A stretch of 64,000 nt of DNA, taken from the NCBI GenBank assembly GCA_947311845.1, contig CAMZMU010000081.1:6400551-6464550 (forward strand). The letters are read 5' to 3'. The position numbers were made by a program, and so were the translations under genes. This document shows positions 22,849 to 34,600 of this stretch, in pieces (position 1 is the first letter of the stretch; each line of letters starts with the position of its first letter). The notes beneath the pieces were generated by a model, which saw only the letters and a program-made list of their open reading frames with translations, had not been told where the DNA came from and did not search any database. Source of the DNA: Poa pratensis. Its lineage: Eukaryota > Streptophyta > Magnoliopsida > Poales > Poaceae.

Positions 22849-23261
22849 CATTTTTTTTGCTACTTGGACATGTGAGCGTCTCCCTAGGAAAAAATGCAAC
22901 TACTCTTTCCTTCCCAGTTCCCATCCAACCCAACAGAACAGCGGGTCAGCGGGTGGCGAGTGGCGACGCCGGCAGCCATCCAAGATCTGGACCTTCGTGC
23001 CGACACCCGGCCGGCTGGTATCTGGTACACTCCTCGCTCCTCATCACACGCCTGCGGCCGCCTTCTCCTCGGCAGTGTCTTGTCTGCTCCCGCCTTGTGC
23101 ACTGGCTATGCACGCCACCTGTTCGACGCATTGCTTGTACACGCCCGCGCGCCGCCAGTCTCTGCGGATGTGTTGCGCCCTGATTCCTGGTGCGCTTTCT
23201 TTGTTTTGGTCCGGCTTGCTGATGTTGTTGCCCCGCTCTACTTCTTTGCAGTGGTCGAGCG
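22849..23261 (+). promoter_or_regulatory. Promoter and leader region of the F-box gene
   Basis: About 410 bp between the LINE end and the F-box start codon. It turns GC-rich after about 22940. A consensus acceptor (TTCTTTGCAG, AG at 23250-23251) ten bases before the ATG suggests a leader intron whose donor I could not fix. No clear TATA box was found. The gene's original upstream region was displaced by the LINE insertion. Confidence 0.45.
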
Positions 23262-24446
23262 ATGGCAGAGAAGCTTCCGTGCTCCATGCCGTCGTGGTCG
23301 GACATCCCGCCGGAGCTGGCCGGGCTGGTGCTCCGCCTCCTGCCCTCGTACGCCGACCGCGCCCGCTTCGCCGCAGTGTGCCCCCAGTGGCGCGCTGCCG
23401 CCCGGCAGCTCCCGGTGCCACCGCCGCTGCCCCTGCTCGTGCTCCCCGACGGCACGTTGTACAGCCTACCCTGCACCCAGCTGTTCTGCTTTCCCGGCTG
23501 CGGCTTTGCTGGGTTCAAGAGCGCCTGCGGCGGCTTCCTCGTATTCCCGCACGATGACAGATGCTTCCTAGTCAACCCCTTCACCAGGGCCACCGTGACG
23601 TTCCCTGCTCTGTCCAGCGTCCGTCTCTGTCCCCCTAATGCTGATCTGAAGAATGTACCTGTGAAACCCTCTACCTGCACATGGCTGCATATCAAGGACA
23701 AGGATCTCTGCTTCAGGAAGCTAGTGCTATGCTCGCCGAACCTCGCTGCAGCATTCATCAACCATGGAGTCAAAGGTCAGATTCTTGTGTGCCAGCCAGG
23801 TGCCTCATCGTGGTCAGTACGTGCCTATGACAAGTGTAAGGCTTTTGAAGACATGGTGTTCCATGGAGGCAAGCTCTACGCCGTATCCCACGAGGAGGAC
23901 CTCTTTGTTGCGAGCATCAGCCAGGACACAACCACCGGTGGTCCAGTGGTTTCTCGGGTTGGACTGGCCATCAAGGGTGATGGCAATCCGGAGTATTTGT
24001 TATGGTCCGAAGACACTAGGGTTGATAAAAAGCTCTACGTGGTTGAATCTCATGGTGCATTGCTAATGGTGTACAGGATGATTTTCTCTAGGTTGATACT
24101 TGATAATTTTGTGGTTGAACGGAACGAGTTTCAGGTGTTTGAGGCTGACTTCAAGCGATCACAGTGGGTCGATGTGATGACCTTGGGTGACGACCAGGTG
24201 CTTTTTCTTGACCGAAGGTGCTCTCAGGTTGTACCCGCTGCTCAGTACGGGATGCCGGGGAACCGTATCTTTTTCCTGGATGATGATGATGAGCTGCCTT
24301 TCAGAGACTACTTCTACGAAGATGGTAACGCTCCCATCGGTGTCTATGACATGATAAGCCAGGAGGTTTCTGCCCCTCTGCCCACGGTCTGTTGGGACCG
24401 CCACAGGATGCGTCTTGCGACATGGCTACTCCCTTGGAAGAACTGA
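23262..24446 (+). CDS. F-box protein with DUF295 domain
   Basis: A single-exon gene of 394 aa. Residues about 10-50 form an F-box (WSDIPPELAGLVLRLLPSYA, then RFAAVCPQWRAAARQ), which would bind a SKP1-like adaptor in an SCF ubiquitin ligase. Residues about 60-365 match the beta-rich DUF295 repeat region: a GFLVFPHDDRCFLVNPFT signature, an AFEDMVFHGGKLYAV motif and a C-terminal NRIFFLDDDDELP segment. DUF295 F-box proteins are hugely expanded in grasses and most substrates are unknown. The frame is intact with a strong GC bias in its 5' third, and length fits the family. The ATG at 23262 follows the probable leader acceptor at 23251. No frameshift or missing core residue was seen. Confidence 0.93.
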   Translation: MAEKLPCSMPSWSDIPPELAGLVLRLLPSYADRARFAAVCPQWRAAARQLPVPPPLPLLVLPDGTLYSLPCTQLFCFPGCGFAGFKSACGGFLVFPHDDRCFLVNPFTRATVTFPALSSVRLCPPNADLKNVPVKPSTCTWLHIKDKDLCFRKLVLCSPNLAAAFINHGVKGQILVCQPGASSWSVRAYDKCKAFEDMVFHGGKLYAVSHEEDLFVASISQDTTTGGPVVSRVGLAIKGDGNPEYLLWSEDTRVDKKLYVVESHGALLMVYRMIFSRLILDNFVVERNEFQVFEADFKRSQWVDVMTLGDDQVLFLDRRCSQVVPAAQYGMPGNRIFFLDDDDELPFRDYFYEDGNAPIGVYDMISQEVSAPLPTVCWDRHRMRLATWLLPWKN

Positions 24447-24966
24447 ACTGAACTGAAGGTGTTCCTTTGCGATCTCCTGGATGCGTCGCTATCTGACCGT
24501 GGCATGGTGTTTTGGTTACTATTGTGAACCCTGCATATGGTGGTTAATCTGTTTACTGGATTAGTATGATAGTATCTATCTAGGCTTATTATGGCAGTTG
24601 CACTATATGCAAGCTCTTTAATGAACCAGAGTTTGATTATCTGAACTTATATACTAGTCGTATGTTTGTATATCGAAGCCTTAATGACTCTGGAGTTGGG
24701 CTGTGCTCATGATGTGAATTCGTGATGGTTTACTGGTGATGAACCATGTGCTAGTGTGATTTACTGTATTGCAGATTTGGTATTGCTGTCAGCGTACCAG
24801 GAGATAAAAAAGAGCTCCCTATGTGTATGTCATGAACCATATGCATCAGTGTGTCGTTTTCACTTCTCGGTTTGCATGCTCCCGCGAGTGCTGGCTGCTG
24901 AGTGTCCCTCCCAAGTTCCAAAGGATCCTCACCACAGCCCATTTATACTCCCAAGTTTCACAATCC
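24447..24966. other. 3' flank of F-box gene
   Basis: The likely 3' UTR and terminator region lie in the first 200 bases. I saw no other gene and no clear repeat before the MITE. Confidence 0.4.
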
Positions 24967-24969
24967 TAA

Positions 24970-25225
24970 GACTACTCATAGTGGGGAGTATCATACACTA
25001 GTATCATATGCATATGCATAGATACTAGTCTATGTTACTACCTCTATAGTGGGTAGTAACATATGTGTGGTATCATATAATCATGCATTTATTAGCCTAT
25101 AGACTCATCTTGCCTCGAAATCCGTTATGTTACGGTATCTAGCTATGATACCACCACCATCTCTCTCTTCTTTAATTGCATACCACATCATGTTACTACC
25201 TATGTTACTCCCACTATGGGTAGTC
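24970..25225. mobile_element. Tourist-like MITE with TAA target duplication
   Basis: A 256-bp element with terminal inverted repeats starting GACTACTCATAGTGGG and ending CCCACTATGGGTAGTC. The trinucleotide TAA flanks both ends (24967-24969 and 25226-25228), the standard target duplication of PIF/Harbinger-derived Tourist MITEs. Internal sequence is AT-rich with many GTTACTAC words and inner inverted repeats, and has no coding capacity. It lies about 0.5 kb downstream of the F-box gene. Confidence 0.85.
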
Positions 25226-25228
25226 TAA

Positions 25229-25484
25229 TGTAAACAACACAGCTCAATGACTTCGGGAAGTTAAAACGAATAGTGAAATGATAAAAAAAAAGTCACCACA
25301 TGTACCACAAGTGTGCTGATGACGACAGCCAACGTTCATCATTCAACCACGGCCAGTCGGCCACAGCACCACAGCCGCAAGATATCACATCTGTTATCGC
25401 TCACCCCGCAGGTCTTAACCTGACGAAGCTCCACGCCGTGAAGAGTTCCCCATCTTGATAGGAATGAGTTATATTAGATTTTTA
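25229..25484. other. Intergenic DNA
   Basis: No gene or clear repeat. The word GACGAAGCTCCACGCCGT near 25422 recurs as GACGAAGCTCGACGCCGT near 26031, a sign of local duplication. Confidence 0.4.
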
Positions 25485-25712
25485 GCCTCTTTGGACTCAA
25501 GGAATAAATAACACCTCTATGTAAAAAGCACATGATCTTGATAGCAATGTAGGCACAAATAGAGAATTGCAACAAATAAAAAAATTGCATAAGTAGTTTT
25601 TGTACAACACACAGCAAGAAGCCTCTATCCTATGCAAATCAATAGTGTAAATACGATATTTTATAGAGAAATAAGAAAGCAATTTTGTAGAACCATTCTT
25701 TTCATCCAACGG
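25485..25712 (+). repeat. Interspersed repeat family, copy 1
   Basis: Starts GCCTCTTTGGACTCAA and ends near CATCCAACGG. Intermediate words ATGATCTTGATAG, AATAGAGAATT, CTATGCAAATCAATAG and AATTTTGTAG occur in the same order in copy 2 (26715-26950). The layout suggests a MITE or other small non-autonomous element. Confidence 0.6.
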
Positions 25713-26714
25713 AAAGGCGACGGCGGAGCTGCATTGCCATACCATCAGGCACAACGTAGTTCAGCACCCACGGTGAGAAGTTTCTTCATTTTTAATTTCG
25801 GGTTTTGATTTTCTGCATTGAGAACTTACATATGTTATTGTGAACACATATCTTACATATTCAGGCCTGGGATTTTTTCCCCGATATTGAATATTTTGTT
25901 TTGCCACTAAATTCATGCGACGTCACATACCCATTATAAAAATCCTGATTCGCGGCCACTAGTAATTAGGGAATCACTTTACAAATCCAAATTACTAGAG
26001 CTGGATATCATCTTGCAAGTCCTACTTGACGAAGCTCGACGCCGTCAAGAGCTCAAGAAAGTGTCGGTGTTACTAGCTCCAAGCGGGAGTGTGTCGGCGA
26101 GCTACCCGATTAAGGTGACAACGGTGAACTCCGTACTATAGCATGGCGTAGCTGTTAGAAATCGAACACTACCTATTTTTAAACCTGTAGCCCCGTCATG
26201 GATGACTTGTGTACAAAATTTCCCGGTGCCTTCCACTCCTACGCCGTGTTCAAAGCTAGTGAGTGTCATACGTAATGGCACTTGGCCAGAGACGAACAAT
26301 CTAATACTTCTTATTGAAGTAGAGATGCTATGTTACAAACAAGCTGAGCTATGTCTTCTCAACGCTATCCATAGTATCCTTGTATATATAAGATCCAGAA
26401 AATTCATAGGATGCAAATATAATATTTTGGTTATTGCATTCATGGCATGCTATATTTATTGGCTCAAATAAATTTCACGAATATTGTCCTATAGAAATAT
26501 CTTGATTATTTACTCCACAAGATATGCCAACTAGTACAAAGAGTGGGCATGTCTTCTTTATCTCCAAAACACCTCCCCTCACGCAGTTACACACGGACCC
26601 ACGGAGGCGCATGGTCAGTCCTATCTGTTGAAAAACAAATACTGGTGGCATGTTGGAGGAATGGATGAGATCACATGAGAGGGTACCGAGCCTTGAGTGA
26701 CTAATAGACTTAGA
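25713..26714. other. Intergenic DNA between repeat copies
   Basis: No gene supported. Contains the second GACGAAGCTC-ACGCCGT word (about 26031) and AT-rich DNA. Short ORFs such as 26202-26471 (+) have no signature. Confidence 0.4.
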
Positions 26715-26950
26715 GCCTCTTTGGATTCAAGGAATAAGTACCACTTGTGTATGAAAAACACGTGATCTTGATAGGAATGTAGGCGCAAATAGAGAATTAC
26801 AACATGTAAAAATTTGCATAAATACCTTTTGTATCAAGCACAAGAAAAAACCTCTATTCTATGCAAATAAATAGTGTAAATAAGATGTTGTATCGAAAAT
26901 AAGAAATAAATTTTAGCAATTTTGTAGCACCATTTCTTTGATCCAACGGG
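26715..26950 (+). repeat. Interspersed repeat family, copy 2
   Basis: Starts GCCTCTTTGGATTCAA and ends GATCCAACGG. It is collinear with copy 1, with many substitutions and small indels, which suggests old insertions of one family rather than a recent duplication. Confidence 0.6.
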
Positions 26951-27004
26951 CATCATGGATTTTTTTTAATGGATTGGATTCCTGCAAATTTTAAATAAAC
27001 TAAA

Positions 27005-27530
27005 GGTCTCTTCGGTAAGCAGGATTCTTAAAACTGAACAATAGAAAAAACACATGAATAGAATAAGAATGCATGTGTGAAGCAGATGACCAGAAAACAC
27101 GAGGATTTTGTAGACCTACCTAGTTTTTTGTTCAAATTAATAAGAGAAATATAGGAACTCTAATAATCATGATAAAATCAAAGTCAAAATCACATAATGC
27201 CGGTTACCTACTTCTTGCATAAAATTTCTAACAAGAGGTCCAAGTGAGTTATAAAAATAGATCCTAGTGAAATAAAAAATACCATGTTTTCCATTAGAAC
27301 TGAGATCAAAGGAATGTTCCTCTATTCTTCATATTTGCTAAGTTCATTTGAAGTCAAATCATGAACACAATTGTAAACATAAGAAAAATGCAGAGATAGT
27401 CTTTTGGACTTACATAGGGAAAAGGCCTCAATTCTACACAAATGAGTAGTGTAAACAAGATGTTGTATAAAAAATCAAAAACTAGTTCATAGCAACTGCA
27501 ATTTCAGTTCCCTTGATCCAAACGAAATCT
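27005..27530 (+). repeat. Interspersed repeat family, diverged copy 3
   Basis: Begins near GTCTCTTCGGTAAGCAGGATT. Its right part shares CTCAATTCTACACAAATGAG, AGTGTAAACAAGATGTTGTA and CTTGATCCAAACGA with the right halves of copies 1 and 2. The middle is longer and diverged. Confidence 0.45.
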
Positions 27531-28170
27531 ATAAGAAAATGTTAATGGATTAAAATCCTCCAAAAATGAATATCCTAAAGACAAAAGAGTTCATTCGTAT
27601 AAAGTTATCTTGGTAAAGTATTTTCAAAGTGCGACATATACAATCAGTTCCCATGTCAGACTGTACTACTAACATCAGCCCTTAGTCACAGCTGGAGTGT
27701 CTGCACAACGTCAGTTTGTGGATGTATCAAAATATAGAGAAAATTTAGAGTTGACATCCATACAGAGTCGTAGAAGGAGGGATGTTAAAAATGGTCAAGT
27801 AACATGTACTGTAAGTTGTAACTAGAATAAAGGCGATGAACTGCTATATGTTAAGGCAGCCGAGTGTTAGAGCTTCGTGGACGATGTAGCTGAAGTTGAC
27901 GATTACGATATTTATAATTCTTATAAAGCATCTCAACATGCAGTGTATCCACATGACAATTCTAGCCAACCAATTATCCATATCATTCCACTAACATTCA
28001 TTAATGACATTATTTTTCCATGCAAGCTATCCACGTCATTTACTATTCATCCATACAATTTGCCACGTCGTTAGTTTTTAATCATCAAATAAAAATCATG
28101 TGAATTAAATTATCCATTCGACAATTGTGATCAATTAAATCTCTTTATTTACCCATAAAAATTCTTAAAG

Positions 28171-28205
28171 TGATTCTCACCGCAACGCGTGGGGTATCTT
28201 TCTAG
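28171..28205 (+). mobile_element. Helitron-like 3' terminus
   Basis: The sequence CACCGCAACGCGTGGGG, followed about ten bases later by CTAG and then T, matches the 3' end of grass Helitrons: an imperfect GC hairpin, a short spacer, CTRR, and insertion before T. The 5' TC end could not be placed; the AT-rich DNA from about 27870 is the probable body. No Rep/helicase is present, so this would be a non-autonomous copy. Confidence 0.5.
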
Positions 28206-28429
28206 TTGTAATCAATAGCGCAAACACTATGAAATATACAATGGTGCAATTGAGGCTATTGTTACGGCAGAAAAGCATGTCAATGATAGTGTAGTCATAT
28301 ATAGGCGTTCTAAACTAAGTGCTGCATCATCCGTAAAAAAAAACATTGCATCGGTTTTCTCCGTAACCAGTGATGATGTCTAGAACGAAACCAAGAGCTG
28401 GATAAGCGCTATCACTAGTATTGATCGGG

Positions 28430-29472
28430 CAATTTAAGACCCCTCAATCGCATACGGGAACTACCTTCTGTGTGTTATCCCCTATCGTTTACCCTTAGAA
28501 ATTTAAACCGTGTGCGAGGTTTCAAATAGCGTCTGACGACCAAATATTTGCATAGGATTTCAGTTTCTAAACCGTGTGCTATATATCGCATACGATCGGA
28601 AAATACAAATTGTGTGCATTGTGCTCCACCATCGCACACCTTTTGTTTGCAACAACCGTGTGAAATCGAACCGTGTGTCTATATAAAGTTATCTCTATCT
28701 ATATAGTACTATTTGTTGCCCATATTTTTCTGTGAACGGTAATTTCAAGCGATAAGTGTTCCAATTCATTCGTAAAATGCAACTACGATCCATTTATGGT
28801 TGGCGTTACTTTCTTTCCCGCCGCCTCCCTGCTGTCCCCGCGCTCGTGTATAAATCTAGCTAATTGAAGTGTCGCTGCAGTGGCAATGGCTCGCTACAAG
28901 TTCAAAGTCCCGGGCGATATGCGAAACTTCATTGGAACAAGGAAGCGGCGCCTTCCCACGCGTGCCTCCACCTCTTCCGCAGTTACCATCTCCCCTTCCT
29001 CCTCGTCCGACGTTCCCTCCTCCCCTGACTCGTCATCGTCTATCCCTAGCGCGGAGGCACCGGTCGACGACGACAATGGTTTGGGGTCGTCGTCATCGGT
29101 TGATCAGAGTTATTTTGAGGAGTTCGACTGGAGGCAGGAGCTGGTGCACATGTTGGAGTTTTAGATATATTTTGTGGAGTTCGACCAGAGGCAGCAGCTG
29201 ACGAGGAGAACCTCTAGTGTATTTAGTTGAAGTTTTAGATATATTTTGTGTACATATGTAAGGGTTTTAATGTTTTAATGGAGCCCTCCAAATATTAATG
29301 GAATCTCCTATCTGTATTATTTTCTTTATGTATCTCTTTCTTTGCAAAAATTCATAGTACACTTGAAAAAATTGAATGAAATGTGTGCAACTGGGTAATA
29401 TCCCCCACGGTCAACTGTAATTGTGCGGTATCGCACACGATTAGGTCCTAAAAGAGTGTGTGCGATAAGGTG
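28430..29472 (+). mobile_element. DNA-transposon-like sequence with ACCGTGTG repeats (left part)
   Basis: Several ACCGTGTG or CGCACAC words in both directions occur at 28510-28680 and 29430-29470, resembling the subterminal repeats of TIR transposons. A short ORF lies between them. The sequence is interrupted at 29472 by the Gypsy element and resumes at 43813 (CGACCATCACACACG). Terminal repeats were not identified, so the superfamily is open. Confidence 0.45.
28886..29164 (+). CDS. Hypothetical 92-aa ORF in transposon-like DNA
   Basis: ATG at 28886, stop at 29164. The product starts MARYKFKVPGDMRNFIGTRK, then has a long serine- and proline-rich stretch and an acidic C-terminus ending ELVHMLEF. 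I do not recognise it. The basic N-terminus, Ser-rich linker and acidic tail suggest a nuclear accessory peptide, but that is inference. A TATA-like word (TATAAATC) is at 28849. Confidence 0.35.
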   Translation: MARYKFKVPGDMRNFIGTRKRRLPTRASTSSAVTISPSSSSDVPSSPDSSSSIPSAEAPVDDDNGLGSSSSVDQSYFEEFDWRQELVHMLEF

Positions 29473-30589
29473 TGTCGTGGTGGGATCAAGGCAGATGCCA
29501 TAGGTATGGCTAAGATGGGGCCGAATGGTCGTTGGGGAATCCGGGGAGGGTTTATGCACTCAAGAAGTGCACAAGCAAGAACACGCAAGAAACCGCAAGA
29601 ACATGAACTAGAAACCAAGAAACCAAGAACACAAAGCACACCACGATGTACCCTGCTTCGGGGCCCTCTTGTGGAGGTAACACCCCTACTGCAGCACTAT
29701 CCTACTTGGTGTATACCTCAAGGTGACAAGTACAAGCCGCTCCTCGAGCTGTGTGATGATACAATGGTGAGAACTTGAGGTAGAAGATGAAGCTACAAGG
29801 GGAGAAAGGGAACTCCGAGCTTGGATCTGAGGTGTCTCCGGGGATTCCGAGGTTCCTCTCTTGATCGATCCTTCTCCCCGTCGATCCCTAAGCCCATTTT
29901 ATAGGCCAGCCGAGTTACCGTTGTGCCCCTTGCTGAACACTGTTGCCATGCCTCTGCTTTGGTCATCATCGTACTCCTGTCAGGGACAGGACATGGCCTG
30001 CCCATCCCCTGCATCACCACAGTAGAGCTAGGATGTCCCCTCTGACAGAGACAGGACGTGGCCTGGCTGAGCTATCTCGTAGCCTTTCCCCAGATCTCGC
30101 GTGGTCAGCGGTCAGAGACGTGCAGCCCCGCAGAACCCGGAGCACGCCTCTGCCGGGCGCCGCGCGCGTCAGACGCTCTTGTGTCAAGCAGGAAGTGACA
30201 GGAGCATTGACTCCTGCCCGACCTACGGCCTCTTGCCTTGGTTAGCCCGGCACGGATGTGTCGGGCTCCTTACCTCGGGTCTTGCGCTTAAGATCTGACC
30301 AGGTCGGACCTTACTTCCTTCAAATAGCTTCTCCTGCACTCACAATACAAATCATAGCACCGAGGTAGTTAGGTCGGCTGATCATAGCTCGGAATATGAA
30401 CGTCGGCCCATGCCAACGGGATACCTCGGACCCCTCTGGGCCAAGACAGGTCGGCCTTTATATTCTCCAGGTCAAGATAAAGCTCGAACACTCCCATGCC
30501 CAAACAGGTCGGCCCTTTCCGTACCTCGGCACATCTTTAAACTCAACTTATGCCAAGCCTTGACCCTACCCGGGGGTAGCCCCCCGACA
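29473..30589 (-). repeat. 3' LTR, 1117 bp (full-length)
   Basis: The downstream LTR in element orientation. It matches 43116-43812 except for a 436-bp block (30141-30576) present only here and a 16-bp stretch present only in the other LTR. Right after its edge, at 30591, the plus strand reads GAGTCCCCGAAG, so the minus strand has a G-rich polypurine-tract-like sequence where second-strand priming is expected. Confidence 0.92.
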
Positions 30590-31110
30590 AGAGTCCCCGA
30601 AGCTGGTGCGGTCCTACGAACTCGGATGGAGGGCCGTAGCAGGTTCAAAATAAGCAAGGCACCACTTCTAAATCCGACCTCAAAAATAGCTCTGCCGAGG
30701 TACTTCCCACAGACCATAATCTAATCCGAGGTTGATCTGCAATATGACCTTTCCGAACTGTTTGACTCAGCACAATCTTGCCTCAAGATTTTCCGGGGCA
30801 CGTGGCGAAGAATCTCTGCCCGGACCCTGAAATCCGGACCTTTGAAAGACAGGTCCTGACCACACGCCGCCTTCGTCAGCCGGACCCACCAAACAGTGAA
30901 CATGCGCACTCAAGTGTTTGACTAACTGACCGCCCACGACCCCTCGGTTTTCGCGCTGACCTGCACAGAAGATCTGGCGCTGGGTTGCCATCCTGTGGCC
31001 CACGATGTGGTCGATCGTGCGGCCACAACCGTCGCAACCGCACTCTCGCCCGCACACGATCCCACGTCCTCCCGGTAACCGCGCGGTAGTGCGCAGTTAC
31101 CGCACGCGGT

Positions 31111-31675
31111 TATAAATAGGGGCCCAGGGGGAACTTATTCTTCTTCCCCATTCATTCGCAGCTTCGTGCTCTCCGCTTCCAGCGCCGCCGTCGAGCCCTC
31201 GCCGCCCATTGCCGCCGTCTTGCAGCAGCGTTCCGCACCGCCGTCCAGCGCCTCGCCGCACCGGAGTACGCGCGCTGCGCCTTGCGCCGTCGACTCGCCG
31301 CCGATTCAACATCTTCTCCACGCGATTCGGTAAGTGTTCCCCCTCTGTCCACGCTAGCAGTTGTGTTCATCCTCCGTGATGAACTCATTCATCTTCATGG
31401 ATAAACTTGCCCATAGATTTCCTATAGGTTGCTGTGCAAAGAGGTGTAGATCTTCCCCTTTCATTCCCATAATAGGTTCTGTCCGTTTAACTGACTCGTG
31501 GATCTTCATCCATTCCCCTGTCTAGGTTTTGCACTTTATCTCCTATTTTTGCTCATTGGTAGATCTTTGTGTTTCACCGTTCTCCGTAGATCCGTGTTTC
31601 CCGCCTAAATCCTTTAGCCCGGCTATCCCGAATTGTCCGAGGTACTTACCCCGGTTGAACCTCCCTCTTCTGCAG
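31111..31675 (+). promoter_or_regulatory. Promoter and leader intron of the antisense gene
   Basis: A perfect TATA box (TATAAATAG) at 31111-31119 on the plus strand is followed at a normal distance by a GC-rich leader (about 31140-31329) and a consensus intron, donor GT at 31330 and acceptor TTCTGCAG ending at 31675. The start codon at 31688 follows. This is a complete plant-style RNA polymerase II promoter and leader, opposite to the element's own transcription. Confidence 0.7.
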
Positions 31676-31687
31676 GAAAGCGTCCAC

Positions 31688-34600
31688 ATGTCTTCTGCCC
31701 CGGATCACGCCGAGGAAGGAGCACCTGGAGAACGAGGTGGCTGGGAGGGATCCGATGTCACGGAGGCGACATTAAGTGGCTCCGAGATTCACGGCGGATC
31801 CCGGCCAATCTCATCTGCCGGGTTCCGAAGAAAGAAGATATCGAACCCGACGTGGAATCCGGGGAGCGGGTCGTCTTCCTGGATCACTTCGAACGTGGTT
31901 TCGGACTCCCGGCCGGGAAATTCTTCCGGGACTTCTTGGACACCTTTGGGCTACAACCACACCACTTGCCCGCCAATGCCATCCTCCAACTCTCGGCCTA
32001 CGCAACTTTTTCCGAGGGTTACCTCGGATTATGGCCTAGCATCGAGTCATGGGCCAAGTACTTCCAGCTCAAGAAACAAAGTGTCCCGAACAAGAAGGTC
32101 GCGGACAAGGAGATGACCGCTTGCGGGGCGGCCTCGATTTCCCTCGGCGATCCTCTGAGTTTCCTCGGATTCAGGGCCTGGACTCTGCCGAAATGGCAAC
32201 GCTCCTTCTTCTACGTGAAGAACCCGGGAAATGAAGACCTCATCAATTTGCCGGAGTTCACCATCGGAACCCCCACTGCCCAACTCAACTGGGATTACGA
32301 GCCCGAGCCCGACGCCCCGAGGTGTTACTGATTCATCAAACCATGATGTCACTCCAGGAGAAAAGTTGGGGAGCAGATGACATCTTGCGCACCATGATCA
32401 CCCGCCGAGTTAACCCTCTACAAGCGCGGGCCCATAAGATCTGCCACATGAGTGGCCGCTACGATCCCACTCGGAACAGCACTCATGAACTCAGCGACTC
32501 CGAAGTAAAGAGGCGCATCCGGGCCATCGCCAAGACCACCATGCCCGATAAGTGGAAATGGGGTGTCAAGCCCTATGACCGAGATCACCTTCCAGCTCAA
32601 GTAAGTGTACCTTACCCGGCGTATAATATTCCTCGGTTTCATTTTCACCCCGACATTGTATTGATTCTTGTGCTAACTCGGTTTTACTTCGCCACCTCTG
32701 CAGAAGTTCACTCGACAGGAAGTCGAGGATGGCCCCATTTCTTCTAAGGAGTGGACTCCCGACCTGCCTATTCCGGTCGCCGCCGAGGCTGAAGATCCGG
32801 ACCATGAGGATCACCTCCCTATTCCCAAGGCCACCTCGGGTAAGACTCGCGATTGCCCATCGCACCGCCCACCAGTTCGATCGTCCATCCAGGATTGGCC
32901 CGATGATGACGATGACGATTGCCAAATTCTGGAACCTATCAATGTTATTCCAATTTCCTATGCTCCTCCGACATATAAGAACTTTCATCCAGCGTCTGCA
33001 GCCTCCCGGAAGCGCTCAGGACCCGGTACCTCGGATGCCGAGGCTTCTAAGACCTCGGAGACTGCAGCGCCCAAAGCCAAGCGTGCCAAGAAGATCTCGG
33101 CGAGGCACAAGAAACGAGGCCCCGTGGAGGAAGATGCGTAAGTCACCTTGCTCCTTTTTACTTCTCACGCTGTTCCGAGGTTAAGTTTTTATACTCTAAC
33201 TTAATCTTTCTTTTTCGTCTAGCCCGGCTCGGCAGATCAAACAGAGCCACAGCTCGATACATTCACCACTGCCTCCAGTGGTTGAATCTAAGACAACCGA
33301 GGCCGAGGTTAACCTCGGCAGCCCCGCCAGAGCCTCTCCTCCAGAACAGTCCGTTGATATCCACAGCCCGGAGAGGACCATCTCCTCCCCGGTGCGTGTC
33401 GCCTCCCCGAACTTCCACCGCCGAGCTCTGACTCAGGCCTGGGACACTCTGCTCCCAGCCAAGATCAGACTCCTCCGCGTCCTCAGAAGGATGCGGAGTC
33501 AGATCACGCCAAGACTCCGGCTAAGACCGTGCTGGAGCCTCGCTCTCCCCCAAGTCTCAAGCTGCGCGCAACCAGCAGCAGCAGCAGAAGAAGCAACAAC
33601 AACAACAACTGCAGAAGCAAAAGCTTCAGCAGCAGCAGAAAGATTCAGCTCGAGATGTTGAGCCCCCCAAACAGCCACAGCAAACTCCGATGCCGCCACC
33701 GCCACCGGGACCCAAGGCTGCGAGCACCCAACTGGTGCCGCATGTCCCTGCGCCGAAGTCCACCTCCACCAAGATCGCGCCTTCGAGCTCTCAGGTCGCC
33801 ACCTCCCGAGCTCTTTTTGCTGCTACCATCCAGCCGAACATCAGCAGCTGGGAGGTCGGGCAACTCCGGACCAAGAGCGGGAACAGCTTAGGCTCGGAGA
33901 AGCATTACGACATGGACTGGAACTCGGCTGACACTGCCGAGGTCTCCTCTAATCCGACCTCTGAGCATCCAGCTGGACCTAGCGTGCTCCAGTCCATTTA
34001 CAACATGCAGACTGCGGTCCTTGATTGCAGCAAGAAGGCATCGGTAAGTTTCTTTACGCAACTCTCTTTCTTCCTTTGAAACCAAATGACAAACACTCTA
34101 CTATTCCCAGTCCCCGAGATTCGGGTTGAGCAATTGACACTCCACCGAGTTAAAATTGCTCGGCTTGAATCTCAAAAACTTGTCATTTCTCCAATGCTGA
34201 GTCCCCGAGGCCAATGCCGAGTCCCCGGGACTCAATTGGGCCTCGGGTGCTAAAAAGACCTCGGATTTCTTCGAAATGTAAATCTTCAATATTCGTGTCA
34301 AATCTCTTTCCGCCGAACTGATCTCTCTATTTTTTCAGGAGTGCAACAATGCTCGGACCAAAATCTTCAAGAACCTCCTGCTGGATCACAACAACTGAAG
34401 AAGTCTCACCGGACTCTTCTATCAGCAAAGGAGCAGAGCGAGAAAGATTATGCCTCCAAGCTGAAGACAGCCCAGGACGAAATAGCTCGGCTGCAACAAG
34501 AGCTGAACCGGGCTAATGAAGCCAAAGCTGCTGTGGAGGACGCTATGAAGGTCAAAGACCAGGCCGCCGAACAGCAGAAAGAAATTGCCAAGACCCTGGA

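Noticed and set aside
22778..23557. 259-codon plus-strand frame overlapping the F-box start
   Set aside because: It is a frame-shifted shadow of the F-box gene and its leader, with no domain of its own.
31529..32116. Host gene starting at 31529
   Set aside because: The region lies wholly between the LTRs of the 29473-43812 element, and the frame before 31688 is leader intron. It belongs to the element's antisense gene.
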